Positions 1 through 9,955 of a DNA stretch of 64,000 nucleotides are shown here, in pieces. The position numbers were made by a program, and so were the translations under genes. Position 1 is the first letter of the stretch. Each line of letters opens with the position of its first letter. The notes beneath the pieces are model-generated. The model was not told the origin of the DNA. It searched no databases and was given only the letters and a program-made list of their open reading frames with translations. Where the stretch lies: positions 14,251,531 through 14,315,530 of the forward strand of contig NW_004454207.1 of the NCBI RefSeq assembly GCF_000283155.1, read 5' to 3'. Source of the DNA: Ceratotherium simum simum. Taxonomy: Eukaryota > Chordata > Mammalia > Perissodactyla > Rhinocerotidae.

Positions 1-30
1 AAAAAAAAAAGTAAAAATAAATTAAATTAG

Positions 31-1826
31 GCAGATAATTATAATAAAGATGTATGGACAAAAGTATTCAATTAAAAGTAAAAGAAATTCAGTCCTGAAT
101 TTACTACATCTAACCATATGTTGTGCACAAAAGGCACCCTCAAAACATTAGGATACAGTAGTTTGAAAATCAAAGGGTGGAATCATACATACCATGCAAA
201 TGCTAACAAAAAGAAAAGCTGGTATAGATAAAATAATAATGAACAAAATAGACTTGAACACATAAAAAAGTGTGTATTAATTGAAATAAAGAGGATCATG
301 TCATAATGATAAAAGTTTCAATTCACTAAGACTACATGCAAATTGTAGTCCTGTGTGTATACAATACATAGTGTCAAAACAACTACACCAGAAATTTACA
401 GACATAAAAGGGGGAATAGATAAATATATCAACATAGTGGAAGATTTCAACACACTTCTCTCAATAATGGATAGATCAAGTGTATAAGCATCAGTACAAA
501 TACAGAGACTAACAAGCTTCATGTAATTGACATAAATTGGACACTAAACCAAAATTTTTATTCTCATTTCTCTTAAAGAACACATGGAATATTTAAGGAA
601 ACTGGTCATGTGTTAGATGATAAAGGAAGTCTCAACAAAGTTCAAGGGAATGCTATAATACAATCATATTCTTTGACCACAATGCACTTACATTTAAGTT
701 AATAATAAAAATAGTTTTAAATATCCATATCCTTTGAAATTAAAAAAATAAGCTTTCAAACAACCCATGGATCAAATAATAATAATGAGTATTAGGAAAC
801 AGTCAGTATACATGTGTGAACATCAAACCTCAATAAAGCTGTTCCATATAGCTAAGATCTATGTACAAAGCTTAATTATCTTTAGATTCCAATTACTCTA
901 AATAAAATCCTAATAATGATTCTCATGGTAATGCACAAACTGATTCTAACATGTATATGTAAGAGCAAAAGACAATAGTTTGAAAAGGAACAGAACAGAG
1001 ATTTGGCCCAAATCTGGCCCAACCAGATATAAGAACATTAAAAGAAATGGTAATTAAGGCATAGATTTGGTATTGTAATATACATCTTGATGAAAAGAAT
1101 GGCAAATGTAGAAATTGGAGAGGGGTGGACTATTCAACAAGGCACTAAGACAATTTGTAATCTATTGGACAAGCAAATTAGATCCCTATCCTCATATACT
1201 ATAAAAATTGAGTTGGATTAGATACTTAAGTATAAAAATCAAAAATTAAAACTTTTAGAATATAGTGTAGAAAACTATCTTTATGAACTCTGAGTAGAGA
1301 ATAATTTCTTAAACAAGACTATAAATCCACAGCCATAAGAAATTATTGTTGTTTGAAAATTAAGAACATTTCATTAACAAGAGACACTGGCAAAGGAATG
1401 AAATTCAGGGTACATACTTGGAGAAGTCATTTCCAATTTGTGTAAGTGATAAAGAAATATCTTTCTATTTATCTATCTGTCAACAATTTATCTAAAGACA
1501 GATATATAATCAATAAAAAACAGCAAAGTCAACAAGAAAAGAACCGTGAACAATAGTTCCCAGAAGAAGAAAATCCAACAGATATTAAGGAAAAAAACCT
1601 GCTCAAACTTATCAAGAATAAAGGAAAGTCTGAGCAATCAAGTGACATTAAGAATGTATGACAACAAGAATTATCAAACACTGCTGACTGGAGTACACAT
1701 TCATACAAACAGTTTGGAAAACTATATGGCATTACCAAGCACTTTTGATAGTGCAGATAACGATGACACTGCAATTCAACTCCTACGTATATACCCTAAA
1801 CTCTTCCCCTTTTGCTCCAGGAAACA
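31..1826 (+). mobile_element. LINE-1 ORF2/3' remnant, heavily decayed
   Basis: Sense-strand L1 sequence in collinear blocks. Residual endonuclease and linker coding text covers roughly 31-800 (including the conserved CATGCAAATGCTAACAAAAA stretch near 197). Late ORF2 text covers about 910-1460. The post-ORF2 segment at about 1675-1826 carries the AACTCCTACGTATATACCCT-type motif. The reverse transcriptase core between about 800 and 910 is missing, so this is a deleted copy. Stops and indels are everywhere and no function remains. The copy runs to or past the left edge of the window. The divergence suggests an old L1M-type subfamily, which I cannot name precisely. Confidence 0.75.
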
Positions 1827-1829
1827 AAC

Positions 1830-2300
1830 ACAAGAAAGTTCATAGATGGATGGATCAGTTTGGACATCATCAATCGGCTCCCTTGACTTCCAGCTCTCGA
1901 TTTTTCAGCCAATGGGAGGCACTAGCAGGCACTGAGAAGTTTGAAGGAGGGTGAGGTTTGTGTATTTATTCTGGCATTGCCTCCCTGCAACGTCATCCTG
2001 AATTGGCTCCATGTTACCTCTATAAAGACCCAAGTTCTTGTCAGGCAACCCTCTCCCTCTATCTTCTCTATATCTACCTTCTCCAGGATTGTGTAACTGC
2101 TTTCTCCCCTCTCAGAGCTCTAGGGCTGGGAAGGGCTCTCCATGGTTGCCAGCCTTGGGCTGCTGCCTTGTCCCTTGCTGGTTTGCTGAAACCCTATCAC
2201 ACTTTTGAAAAATAGCCCCTTTATTAGACTCTATCAATGTACTAAGTTTCAGTTAACCATCTGATGGATGGCAGTATAGCCCTGGAAAGGAAAATGCATA
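1830..2300 (+). mobile_element. Old LTR-like repeat, copy 1
   Basis: This segment is richer in G+C than its surroundings. It has a CCAAT-box-like site (GCCAATGGGAGGCAC at about 1909), a TATTTATT box-like site near 1963, and a CCCTTTATTAGACTC polyadenylation-like site near 2216. That order of elements resembles a solo LTR. A second diverged copy with the same order, including the shared phrase GCACCAGCAGGAGA-like, lies at 56390-56800. Short open frames here are incidental. I recognise the repeat but cannot name the family, and an L1 3' UTR-associated origin is not excluded. Confidence 0.5.
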
Positions 2301-2329
2301 CCCACTAAGGGATCTTAGTATTTCTTATA

Positions 2330-2727
2330 TTTTGTTTGTTGGTGGTGGTGCTGACTCCTAGCAACCCTGTGTACAGCAGAGCGGAACCCTGCCTGGTCTT
2401 TTTGTGCCATCCTCTCACCTTCTGGGGCTGTATCAGACAATGCTCTGCTGCTATTCATAGGGCTTTCATGGCCAATTTTTTCAGAAGTGAGTGGCCAGGT
2501 CCTTGTTCCTAGTCTGCCTTAGTCTGGAAGCTCCACTGAAACCTGTCCACCATGGGTGACCCTCCTGGTATTTGAAATACTGGTGGCATAGCTTTCAGCA
2601 TCACAGCAACACACAGCCGCCACAGTATGACAGCCAACAGACAGGTGGTGTGGTTCCCTGACTGATAAATGAACCAGGCCACAGTGGTGAAAGCACCCAA
2701 TCTTAACCACTAGACCACCAGGCCACC
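2330..2727 (-). mobile_element. tRNA-Glu/RTE composite SINE (SINE2-1_EC-like)
   Basis: Read on the minus strand, the head (about 2727 to 2655) resembles tRNA-Glu. It has an A-box region GGTGGTCTAGTGGTTAAG and a B-box region GGTTCATTTATC followed by GTCAGGGAACC. The body ends in a tail (about 2440 to 2330) with the ACTCCTAGCAACCCTGTG / CAGAGCGGAACCCTGCC text typical of RTE/BovB-mobilised SINEs. Head and tail together define a tRNA-RTE SINE of the type described in horse. The B box is partly decayed. The two overlapping minus-strand open frames here are SINE sequence, not genes. An LTR begins 17 bp beyond the head. Confidence 0.75.
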
Positions 2728-2743
2728 AGACCTGGCTATATTT

Positions 2744-3294
2744 TGTAGGGAAGGAAAAGTAACTTTCCCTCTATCCTTCTAGGTTCTTGGCTGAGACCTC
2801 CTTATAATAAAACAAGATTAACAGGAGAAAAACAAACAGAAGTTTAATACATGTATACCTCCTGTATACATGGGAGAGATCCAGGAAAACTGAGTAACTC
2901 AGGGAAATGATCCAAGTCATCACCTTAAATACCATCTCTAGCTAAAGACAGAAGATGTTGGGGTAGGGGAAGAGCCAGTTATGGGAGGTGACCAGGAAAA
3001 GCACAGTAAACAAGAGTATGGTTTGTTACGCAGATTTAAGTCCTTGCATTCTCCATTGATAAGAGTTTCTAGAGATTTGGTCATCCTCCTCTTCCTGGTA
3101 CAGAGAGGGAGACACCCTTACAAATGGAGATTTCCCTTATAAATGTAACTGTATCTTACAAAAGGGTAACTTCTACTCAGTTTTCGGGGCTTTCCCTGTG
3201 TCTGCAGTTGCTAAAAATAATCAGCCTAAAATAATTCCTAGCCAAAGAGACATATTTTGGGGTGGCATATTCTGCTCTCCTTCAATTTCCTATT
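2744..3294 (-). mobile_element. ERV1-like solo LTR A
   Basis: A 551-bp unit that starts TG and ends CA, flanked by the 4-bp target duplication ATTT (2740-2743 and 3295-3298). On the minus strand it begins TGAAGGAGAGCAGAATATGC. It later carries TATTTAAGG-like and TTAAACTTCTG-like promoter and polyadenylation areas. It aligns along its length with LTR B at 4254-4743; both share CAGAGAGGGAGA and the block GGAGATTTCCCTTA near 3130-3140. No internal gag/pol sequence follows, so it is a solo LTR, probably formed by recombination between two LTRs of a provirus. A 4-bp duplication fits a gammaretrovirus-like (ERV1) group. Confidence 0.83.
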
Positions 3295-3603
3295 AAATAA
3301 ATTCTCAAAGAGCAGGGAATTCATTCTTTCATTACCGCTTCCATCAAATGCTTATAGTAAATAAGTAAATATTTGTTGGTTGATGACTTGATAAACCCAA
3401 ATAATTTCTGTTGACACTAGGATAGCTACACAGCAGATTTACTGAGAAGTTATTTTGGGATGACCCATCAATTTTACTGTAAACTTAAACCAAAAAGTAG
3501 TCAAGGGAATTCTGATATTTGTTATTTTACATATCTGATATTTCAATATGTGTTGGAAAAAACCTATACACTCTTCAAGAATCCTCAAATTCAAAACCAT
3601 CTA
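3295..3603. other. Unassigned AT-rich sequence
   Basis: About 309 bp between LTR A and an ERE SINE. I see no coding frame, tandem array or recognisable repeat. Confidence 0.5.
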
Positions 3604-3853
3604 GGGGCTGGCCCAGTGGCATAGCAGTTAAGTGAGCATGCTCTGCTTTGGCGGCCCAGGGTTCGCAGGTTTAGATCCCGGGCACGCACCAATGTACCAC
3701 TTGTCAAGCCATGCTGTGGCGGCGTCCCATATAAAGTAGAGGAAGATGGGCACAGATGTTAGCCCAGGGCCAATCTTCCTCAGCAAAAAGAGGAGGATTG
3801 GCAACAGATGTTAGCTCAGGGCTAATCTTCCTCAGCAAAAAACAAGCAAACAA
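3604..3853 (+). mobile_element. ERE SINE (short-tail form)
   Basis: Equine-type tRNA-derived SINE. It has the head GGGGCTGGCCCAGTGGC, a B-box-like site (GGTTTAGATCCCGG near 3670), the body phrase CCATGCTGTGGCGGC, and then two copies of the tail unit ending in ATCTTCCTCAGCAAAAA. The A-rich end is interrupted by single bases. It is a non-autonomous retroposon mobilised by L1. I cannot find a clean target duplication, which with the substitutions suggests moderate age. Confidence 0.92.
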
Positions 3854-3974
3854 AAATTCTCTAAACTTAAAGATTGAACTGAGGTCAGTGGGTACAATCT
3901 ATGAGGAGAAAGATTTTCACACCACTTATTCATTGAATCATTCATTGATCTATTGATGCAAATAATCCATAATC

Positions 3975-4253
3975 AATCTATAGATCAGAATTGGGGTGAG
4001 TTTATTATGAGCTAATTTGAGGACAAAGCCTGGGAGAACTTTTCCACCAAGGAAGGAAGCTCTCTGAAGAAGTGGGGTGTACAGAGTGGTTATATACCAT
4101 CTTCGAACAAAGAGCATATATCACATATGACAGGAATATCTCTTTTACTACTGTCATGAGATGCTTAGCTAGCACAGCAGGTCAGTGGTCACAAGGTGAG
4201 CACAGCAAGTCGGTGGTCAGCAGGTCAGTGGTCACGAGATGAGTTAAAGCAGG
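3975..4253 (-). mobile_element. Older LTR-like element, left part
   Basis: Antisense LTR-like text (GGTGAGTTTATTATGAG, then repeated GGTCAGTGGTCA units at about 4180-4235). It is cut by solo LTR B and continues at 4748. The short GGTCAGTGGTCAC motif recurs imperfectly several times, giving a local degenerate tandem repeat. Family not identified; probably ERVL-class by appearance. Confidence 0.55.
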
Positions 4254-4743
4254 TGAAGGAGTGGAAGACTATCCTCTACCCACTCTGGGTCCTTTCTGGC
4301 TGGGCTACAAATTAAATTGACACTAGATCAAATAGCAGAAGAAAATCAAACAAAGTTTAATAACTTGTATACATGGGAGAAACAAGGGAAACTGAGTTTC
4401 TTGACAAATGGCAGAGGTTTTTCACCTTAAATAGCATATTCAGGTAGACAAAGGAGGATGCTGGGGGTGGGGAAGAGACAGAAAGCACAGTAACCAAGGG
4501 TATGCAGATTTAAGTCCTCTCCTTCCTTACTGATAAGAGTTTCCAAAGATAAGGTCATCCCCCCTCTTCCCAGTACAGAGAGGGAGATACCTTTACAAAT
4601 GGAGATTTCCCTTACAAATGTAAATTATCCATACCCAGAGTTAAATTCATTTAGGCAGTTAGTGGGGGAGGTCAAATGTCAGTCAGAGAAAATAATCAAG
4701 GTAAAGAGACATATTTTGAGGTGGCCAATTTTGATCTCCCACA
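4254..4743 (-). mobile_element. ERV1-like solo LTR B
   Basis: A 490-bp unit beginning TG and ending CA, bounded by the 4-bp target duplication CAGG (4250-4253 and 4744-4747). It belongs to the same family as LTR A (2744-3294), with which it shares the order TTTAATA...TGTATACATGGGAGA, CAGATTTAAGTCC, CTGATAAGAGTTTC, CAGAGAGGGAGA and GAGACATATTTTG. It is about 60 bp shorter than LTR A because of internal gaps. It sits inside an older LTR-like element and is therefore younger than it. No internal viral genes are present. Confidence 0.85.
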
Positions 4744-4747
4744 CAGG

Positions 4748-4980
4748 TCAGTAATTAATCCTCAGTTTCTGGAAAGAAATACTTATCCTTAAAGAAATAA
4801 AAAAGATATGGGGGAGGCAACATCCCTATCTTTAAGGGCATCATTCTTGGCTTTGGGATGTTGTAAATGTTTAAAGCAAATGTACAATGCATGCTCAACA
4901 GGCCATGTCAGGCCTTTCTGTAAAAACAAGGTCAGGCCAAATTAGTTTTAAACCAAATGGCTTCCTCATACACTCCTATC
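4748..4980 (-). mobile_element. Older LTR-like element, right part
   Basis: Continuation of the element at 3975-4253 on the far side of LTR B. It contains GGCCATGTCAGGCCTTTCTG and AGGTCAGGCCAAATTAG text, in the same antisense orientation. The split is supported by the CAGG duplication at the LTR B junctions. Confidence 0.5.
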
Positions 4981-5004
4981 GCTTTTCATTTGTTCATCAG
5001 ATCC

Positions 5005-5185
5005 ATTAAATATGCATTGAGTGATAGGCACTATTTATATACTGCAGGTACAAATATGAATAAAACACAATTTTGATAGTTAAGATTTTAGGGTCTATTT
5101 TGGGAGACAAGCATGAATTAATACATTTCAATACAAGGTAACATGGACTATAGTAGAAGCAATAACAAAAGGCTGTATGAAGCAA
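5005..5185 (-). mobile_element. LINE-2 fragment
   Basis: Antisense L2 3'-end-like sequence: a GATAGGCACTATTTATA...GGTACAAATATGAATAAAAC block, then AGGGTCTATTTTGGGAGACA. Strongly diverged, as expected of a mammalian-ancestral element. Confidence 0.45.
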
Positions 5186-5324
5186 ATTTCTTACTATGCC
5201 TGGGAGGTTGAAAGAAGGGTTCACAATGGAAGTGACATCGTGTTCTACAGAACCAGTAGTAGAAAAGCTAGAATAATAAAGCTATCAAAGCTGTCCAAAC
5301 TTGGTGACATGATGATGAAACTTT

Positions 5325-5485
5325 TATTTTTAAAAAACTTTCCATTTGCAAAGAACTTTACGCAATTTTGTTTGATATGATTTCTTCTACAATCACATGA
5401 GTTGGGCTTTAAGTCCATATTTTTTTCCAGTGGAACAAATAGTTTAGAGAGATTAAATTATTTGACCAAATGACTAAAAACGTAA
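5325..5485 (-). mobile_element. MIR-like fragment
   Basis: Antisense MIR-like order (TTCTACAATCACATGAG, then AGTTTAGAGAGATTAAATTATTTGACC). Diverged and without clear ends. Confidence 0.35.
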
Positions 5486-6289
5486 TAAATGAAAATCCTC
5501 AAAAATGGAATTGCCTGTCTCAGGAAGTAGGAAGTTTCCCACTATGGTGAGTGGGAATAAGTTGGATAAGCAGTTGGTAAGAAGGATGTGAGGGAAATAA
5601 ATTCAAATGAACAGACTGATGATTGATGTTAGGCGATAGATAGATCCCTTTAAATCTTTAAATCTTGCCAGCTTGTGGTTTTCAGAGTTGTAGTGATTAT
5701 GGATTTAAATAATGAATGTAAAAGAGCTTTCTAAATAAGGAAGAACTATTATCAACTTCATTTATCAGCCACCTCTTGAGAAACTACCGTGTAACAGAAA
5801 TGCCACACTGGGGGTTGGGACACTAACGGAATAAGGTTTGGCCTCTGCTCATCAACGGAGATAATTTGCATTCCAGTTACGCTTCTGTGGGAGATATTTT
5901 TCTTTTTTTGTTTTTAGAATTAGAACCATTTAATGATCAGTTTCTTTAAGATTTGTCTCAAATAACTGAGTTATCAATATGTTTTCAATACTGTTAATAG
6001 TCAAGAAAAAAACATACAAAGAAATGAAATATAAAGGCAATTATCATATTGCTTGGGCAAAATCATTTTTAAGAAAAACATTCAGATTCAGAAAATAGTA
6101 AAATATTAAACCAATTATATAAGTGGTTAACACATCTAAAGGCTTATATAGTCTGTAATAATTAACTGATTATTTTTATTTAGTTCCTAGATTTATTTTT
6201 CTACAAGAGAGACTCAATAAATATGACAACTTTGTGTAACTTTTACAGTTTAAAAAAGTGCTTTAAAATAAGCACCTGTTAAAAAGTCT
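5486..6289. other. Unassigned AT-rich sequence
   Basis: About 800 bp. No open frame of note, no tandem repeat and no recognised transposon. Confidence 0.5.
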
Positions 6290-6470
6290 TATGCTAACTT
6301 CATGAAGCAAATAAAGGGATGCTGTTCATTTTAGAGATGAGAAAATCGAGGCATAGAGTGATTGAGTGACTTGCCTGTTCAAACAAGTAATTAAGCATCA
6401 GAGCCTGTATTTAAAGCCTGGCCTTCTACCTTTAAATTCTGTGCAATATACCACATCTCCTATGCTAAAT
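6290..6470 (-). mobile_element. MIR SINE
   Basis: Antisense MIR: TTTTAGAGATGAGAAAATCGAGGCATAGAGTG-like core (first 20 bases TTTTAGAGATGAGAAAATCG), then GTGACTTGCC, then TAAAGCCTGGCCTTCTACC, in the canonical order of the CORE-SINE. Confidence 0.7.
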
Positions 6471-7789
6471 AGAGTGTTACTCACTGTCATAAAAATCTGT
6501 CAAGGTCAATGTCTTCATATTGTAGGTTATTTTGTATTTATATTTCATGATATTGGAGCTTGTTCTCATGAAACATATTAAAATCAACAAATGCCATAAA
6601 AATCCCTCACTGTCCCACTCACCACCCCGAGCCTATGAAATAGAGCAACTCCTCCTTCTCATCCACTAACATTCAGTATTTCAAACCTAGAGAAGACCAA
6701 AAAGTAATCCTCTGACTTTGGATGAGAACCATAGGAGTTTCCCAAACATGCTGCCCTCTGCTCTTTGCCGCTTCCCTCTCTTGTTCCTGTCTCTAATTAG
6801 GTATGCAGAGTGTTGTAGACCCACCAGTGAGTTGATCCATTAAAAGACATTTTGTTGTTAAATATTTCATTGTTATGAGCTCACACTTAAATCTAAAGCG
6901 CAATCTGTGAAAGAATGAACTATTCAAAGATTTTATAGCCCATAAAACAACAAGGGAATTACTTTTAAGGGAACTACCACACCATAGAGGCACTGCCTTT
7001 CTGCATTGCTCTCTTTCCTGCTGATTTTTTCCTCTCTGTTTTTCTCTAAACAACCACAATACATCAGATCTGAACCACAGAAAATTATACACTCTGAGCT
7101 ACAAGTCAACCAAGGGCATAGGATGATTGAAGACCCAAGATCTTGCCGCTTACTTCATTCACTCGTCCTTTAAGACGGCTGGTTTCTAAGTATGTGATTG
7201 GTGCTGTACCACTACTACCAAGAGGACTTTGGTTCTGCTTCCAGTCACATCAATTAGCAGGTAGTCTCACTGGCATGACAAAATCATTTTCTCACACAAT
7301 GTACCTGTACTTGAAGTAAAGGAAGCAAGAGGAACTCACCAAGACAAAGCCTGGAACGGAGTACCACTGTGAAATACCAGCAGAGCCAGGGCTCCCGGAC
7401 TTGTATAAAAGTGATGCCGAGAGATGCCAATTTTGCCATCCTTACTTCTGGCTCTGATGCCTGCCCTAAAGCATCTTTTCTCTCCCACTGAGTTTCACTG
7501 AGAACAACACACTTCCCTTGGGGTCCTAAAGCTGTTTGTGCAGCTGTGCTGGCAACTAAATGGTTCCCCATGATATTGCTTCAAGGGCGAACATATTAAG
7601 TTGAATCATTGTCTCTTCCGACATAGATAGTTGAGCTCCATGTGTACTGAGATAACAGGCACAAAGGAACTGTAATTAGTTGAGCTACCACTAATTTAAC
7701 ACTGAACAATAAAATTAAAAAAAAAAAACTTTCACTGCCGAAAAGGACAAAAAGAATCTTGCTAATTCCTTCCCTCCTTTATTTTTAAA
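6471..7789. other. Unassigned sequence, moderately GC-rich in places
   Basis: About 1.3 kb in which I recognise no transposon. The part at 7284-7571 is open on the minus strand for 95 codons and is followed at 7332-7341 by a donor-like GTGAGT (minus strand). I see no matching acceptor, family similarity or neighbouring exon, so I do not call an exon. At 7708-7728 an AATAAA is followed closely by 12 A residues, as in a retroposed 3' end, but no parent sequence is recognisable. Confidence 0.4.
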
Positions 7790-7895
7790 ACCTCATTTTA
7801 GAGATGAAAATTTTGAGTTCCAAAAATTATGTGACTTGTCCAAGATGGCATAAGTGATTAGTGATGGAGTCAAGTCTCCAAGGTAGAATAATATA
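7790..7895 (-). mobile_element. MIR fragment
   Basis: Antisense MIR core: CTCATTTTAGAGATGAAAAT, then TGTGACTTGTCCAAGATGGC, then an AGTGATGGAGTCAAG end. Confidence 0.6.
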
Positions 7896-7934
7896 CTACA
7901 AGAGCAAGTTTCCTAGTCTAACCACATAGTTAAT

Positions 7935-8345
7935 TTTTAAAGCACCTCCATAATATTTGTTTCATAATAAGCACACTCAGCCTATGCTTAAACACTTCCA
8001 GAAAGAGAACACTCATTTCTTGGGCAACCAAAGCATTTTGGGCCAGTTTTCAGGACTGGAAAATTTTTTACTGTTCATCTGAAATTTGTTTCTCTGCGTG
8101 TTCCACTTATTCATTTCCTTTTGACCCTTTGGAACCAAAGGGAGCAAGCCTTATTTTGCTTCCACATGACTTTCACATATTTTAATCACCCTTTCAACAA
8201 CTTTATTTAGCTCCTGCCCCACCTCTCAGTCACTTTTTCTTGATAGATCTATTATGTCCCTTCTGAATCTCCTTTTCTCTCTGCAAAGGACTCCATATTC
8301 TTCAACCTGAGGCTTTCTGGCTACTGATGATTATCCCATTAGTAT
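7935..8345 (-). mobile_element. CR1/L3-like LINE, first part
   Basis: Antisense CR1-clade text in order: CCTATGCTTAAACACTTCCA, GAACACTCATTTCTTGGGCA, TGAAATTTGTTTCTCTGCGT, TCCACTTATTCATTTCC, and TCCTTTTCTCTCTGCAAAGG. This order matches the 3' region shared by amniote CR1/L3-type LINEs. These have been inactive in placental mammals for a very long time, so the element should predate the eutherian radiation. It is interrupted by L1-like sequence and resumes near 8860. Confidence 0.6.
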
Positions 8346-8394
8346 AGGTGTATAATGCTGATATAACTCGATTGTTGGCTGGTTTCCTTAGTTT

Positions 8395-8605
8395 ATTTTC
8401 ATTATTATCATTTTGTCAGTTACCATTTTGCAGTTACCATCTGCTTCTGTTGCCCACTTGTGCAAATATATCCATAAGATGAAATGTTAGCTGTTGAATT
8501 GCTAGATCAAAGCACTTGTGTATTATTCAGGGGAAACTTCCATATCTTTTTCCAGTCTGTTATCTGCCAATTATATTTGCCCAATTTTGTTTCCACATGA
8601 CAATT
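8395..8605 (-). mobile_element. LINE-1 3' UTR fragment inside the CR1/L3-like LINE
   Basis: Antisense L1 3'-region text (TGCAAATATATCCATAAGATG, first 20 bases quoted as TGCAAATATATCCATAAGAT, then GAATTGCTAGATCAAAG). It separates the two CR1/L3-like blocks. The exact junctions, and the nature of 8606-8859, are unclear. Confidence 0.5.
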
Positions 8606-8859
8606 TGTAAGCTATTTGAAAACAGAACATTCTGTAGCATAAATCAGAACTCTGAGTATCATGAACTGGGTGTGAAACAGGTTCCTCGTGATTTTGACAA
8701 GGTATCTAGGGCAAAGTATCTTCATTTATCAAAAGAAAGGTCACTCCACCATTGGCATTCTTTCTGCCCTCCCTTCGTGGCACTTTACAACTCGTACACA
8801 TGTTCATTACGTACTTATTATCTTGAATTTTCTAAATGATCTTTACATGTATTTTCACT

Positions 8860-9325
8860 GTTGTGCTCTCTCTTCTCTATCAGTATGGCTTTTCCAAGAC
8901 CCTTTTTATAAAATGCGGTACTAAAAATGAACACAAAGCTCATGATCCAGTCTGACCAATATAAAACAGTGAGATACCAGCTCACTTTTTCTCGAGACTA
9001 TAGTTCTACTAGTGTAGCCTTATGCCATCTTAGTTTTTTGTTTTATTTTTTGGTTTGATTTTTTTGTGTGTGTTACCCTGAACTTCAGAATTGAAACTTT
9101 AAATTCTTTGACTTTTGACTGTGGTCAATCCATGTCTTCATTATCTTGTACGTTAATTAATTACTATTTGAAAATCAAATTATAGGATAATACATTTATC
9201 TCAGTTAAATTTCATTTTGGGGCTCTGGTATATAATTTCAGTGCGTTAAGTATGTTTTTAATGTTGCTTCTGCTTCCAATTATATTATTTTACTCTTAGC
9301 TTTTATTCTCCCTGAACTTTGTTTC
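8860..9325 (-). mobile_element. CR1/L3-like LINE, second part
   Basis: Collinear continuation of 7935-8345: AAAATGCGGTACTAAAAATG, then AACACAAAGCTCATGATCCA, GTCTGACCAATATAAAACAG, and later AAATTTCATTTTGGGGCTC. The order follows the CR1 consensus as I know it, which supports one element split by insertion. Confidence 0.55.
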
Positions 9326-9329
9326 ACAT

Positions 9330-9955
9330 TGTGGGGGAGCAAAAAGTTTTTCTCGACCATCTTAGGGTCCCTGGCCGGATGTGAAAATTAAACTGACAAA
9401 GGCAGATTAATAGGAGAAAAGCATGCACATTTATTTAATATAAATTTTACATCACACGGAAATCTTAATAAGGAAATGAAGATCCAAAGAAACAGTTAAT
9501 CCTGAGTATTTTTATGCTAGATTCGATGCAGAGCGGACAGTCACATAGAAATATGATAGGTCAAAGAGTACGAGGTCAGTGTAGTAAACTGGGGATACAT
9601 AGCAAGGCCCATTTGTCTGGATTCTTGGAGTCCCTTTGTCTTTGGAGATAAAGGATATTCCTTTCCTCCAGATAGAAGAAGGGCATCTCTCACAGGAGGG
9701 TTTTATGACCTATTTCAGGGGAGAAGACTGAGGGAGGGTCAGAGTGACCTTCCTGCTTCTGCTGTTTTCTCAAACTCCTTCAGTTTAAAATATTCATTAT
9801 GGCAAGGTGCCACATTTGGGGTAGCTTGTCCTGAATCCCACCGACATGTTTCTTTGCCTTTGCAAACAGAATGCCTTGAGGGAAACAAACCTGGAGTGTA
9901 TCCTACAGCATGCTGCACCATTGACAATGAACCACTAATCTATATTGTGACTGTT
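9330..9955 (-). mobile_element. ERV1-like LTR
   Basis: Antisense LTR. The right side of the unit, read on the minus strand, ends with GACAAAGGCAGATT-complement text and GGGACCCTAAGATGGTCGAG, a gammaretroviral-type LTR 3' end (about 9330-9420). The polyadenylation signal complement TTTATTTAA lies near 9431. The upstream half contains CACAGGAGGGTTTTATGACC, whose complement includes a TATA-like stretch. The TG start is at 9330. The far end and the target duplication could not be fixed. This is a different family from LTRs A and B, though its polyadenylation-side layout is similar. Confidence 0.72.

Noticed and set aside
2744..4743. Single provirus bounded by LTRs A and B
   Set aside because: The flanking 4-bp duplications differ (ATTT and CAGG), there is no gag/pol sequence between them, and LTR B sits inside another element.
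7284..7571. Minus-strand exon with a donor-like GTGAGT
   Set aside because: No credible acceptor, no partner exon and no similarity; one donor-like hexamer is expected by chance.
7708..7728. AATAAA plus 12 A as the end of a processed pseudogene
   Set aside because: No parent-like coding sequence upstream and no target duplication found; could be a chance A-run.
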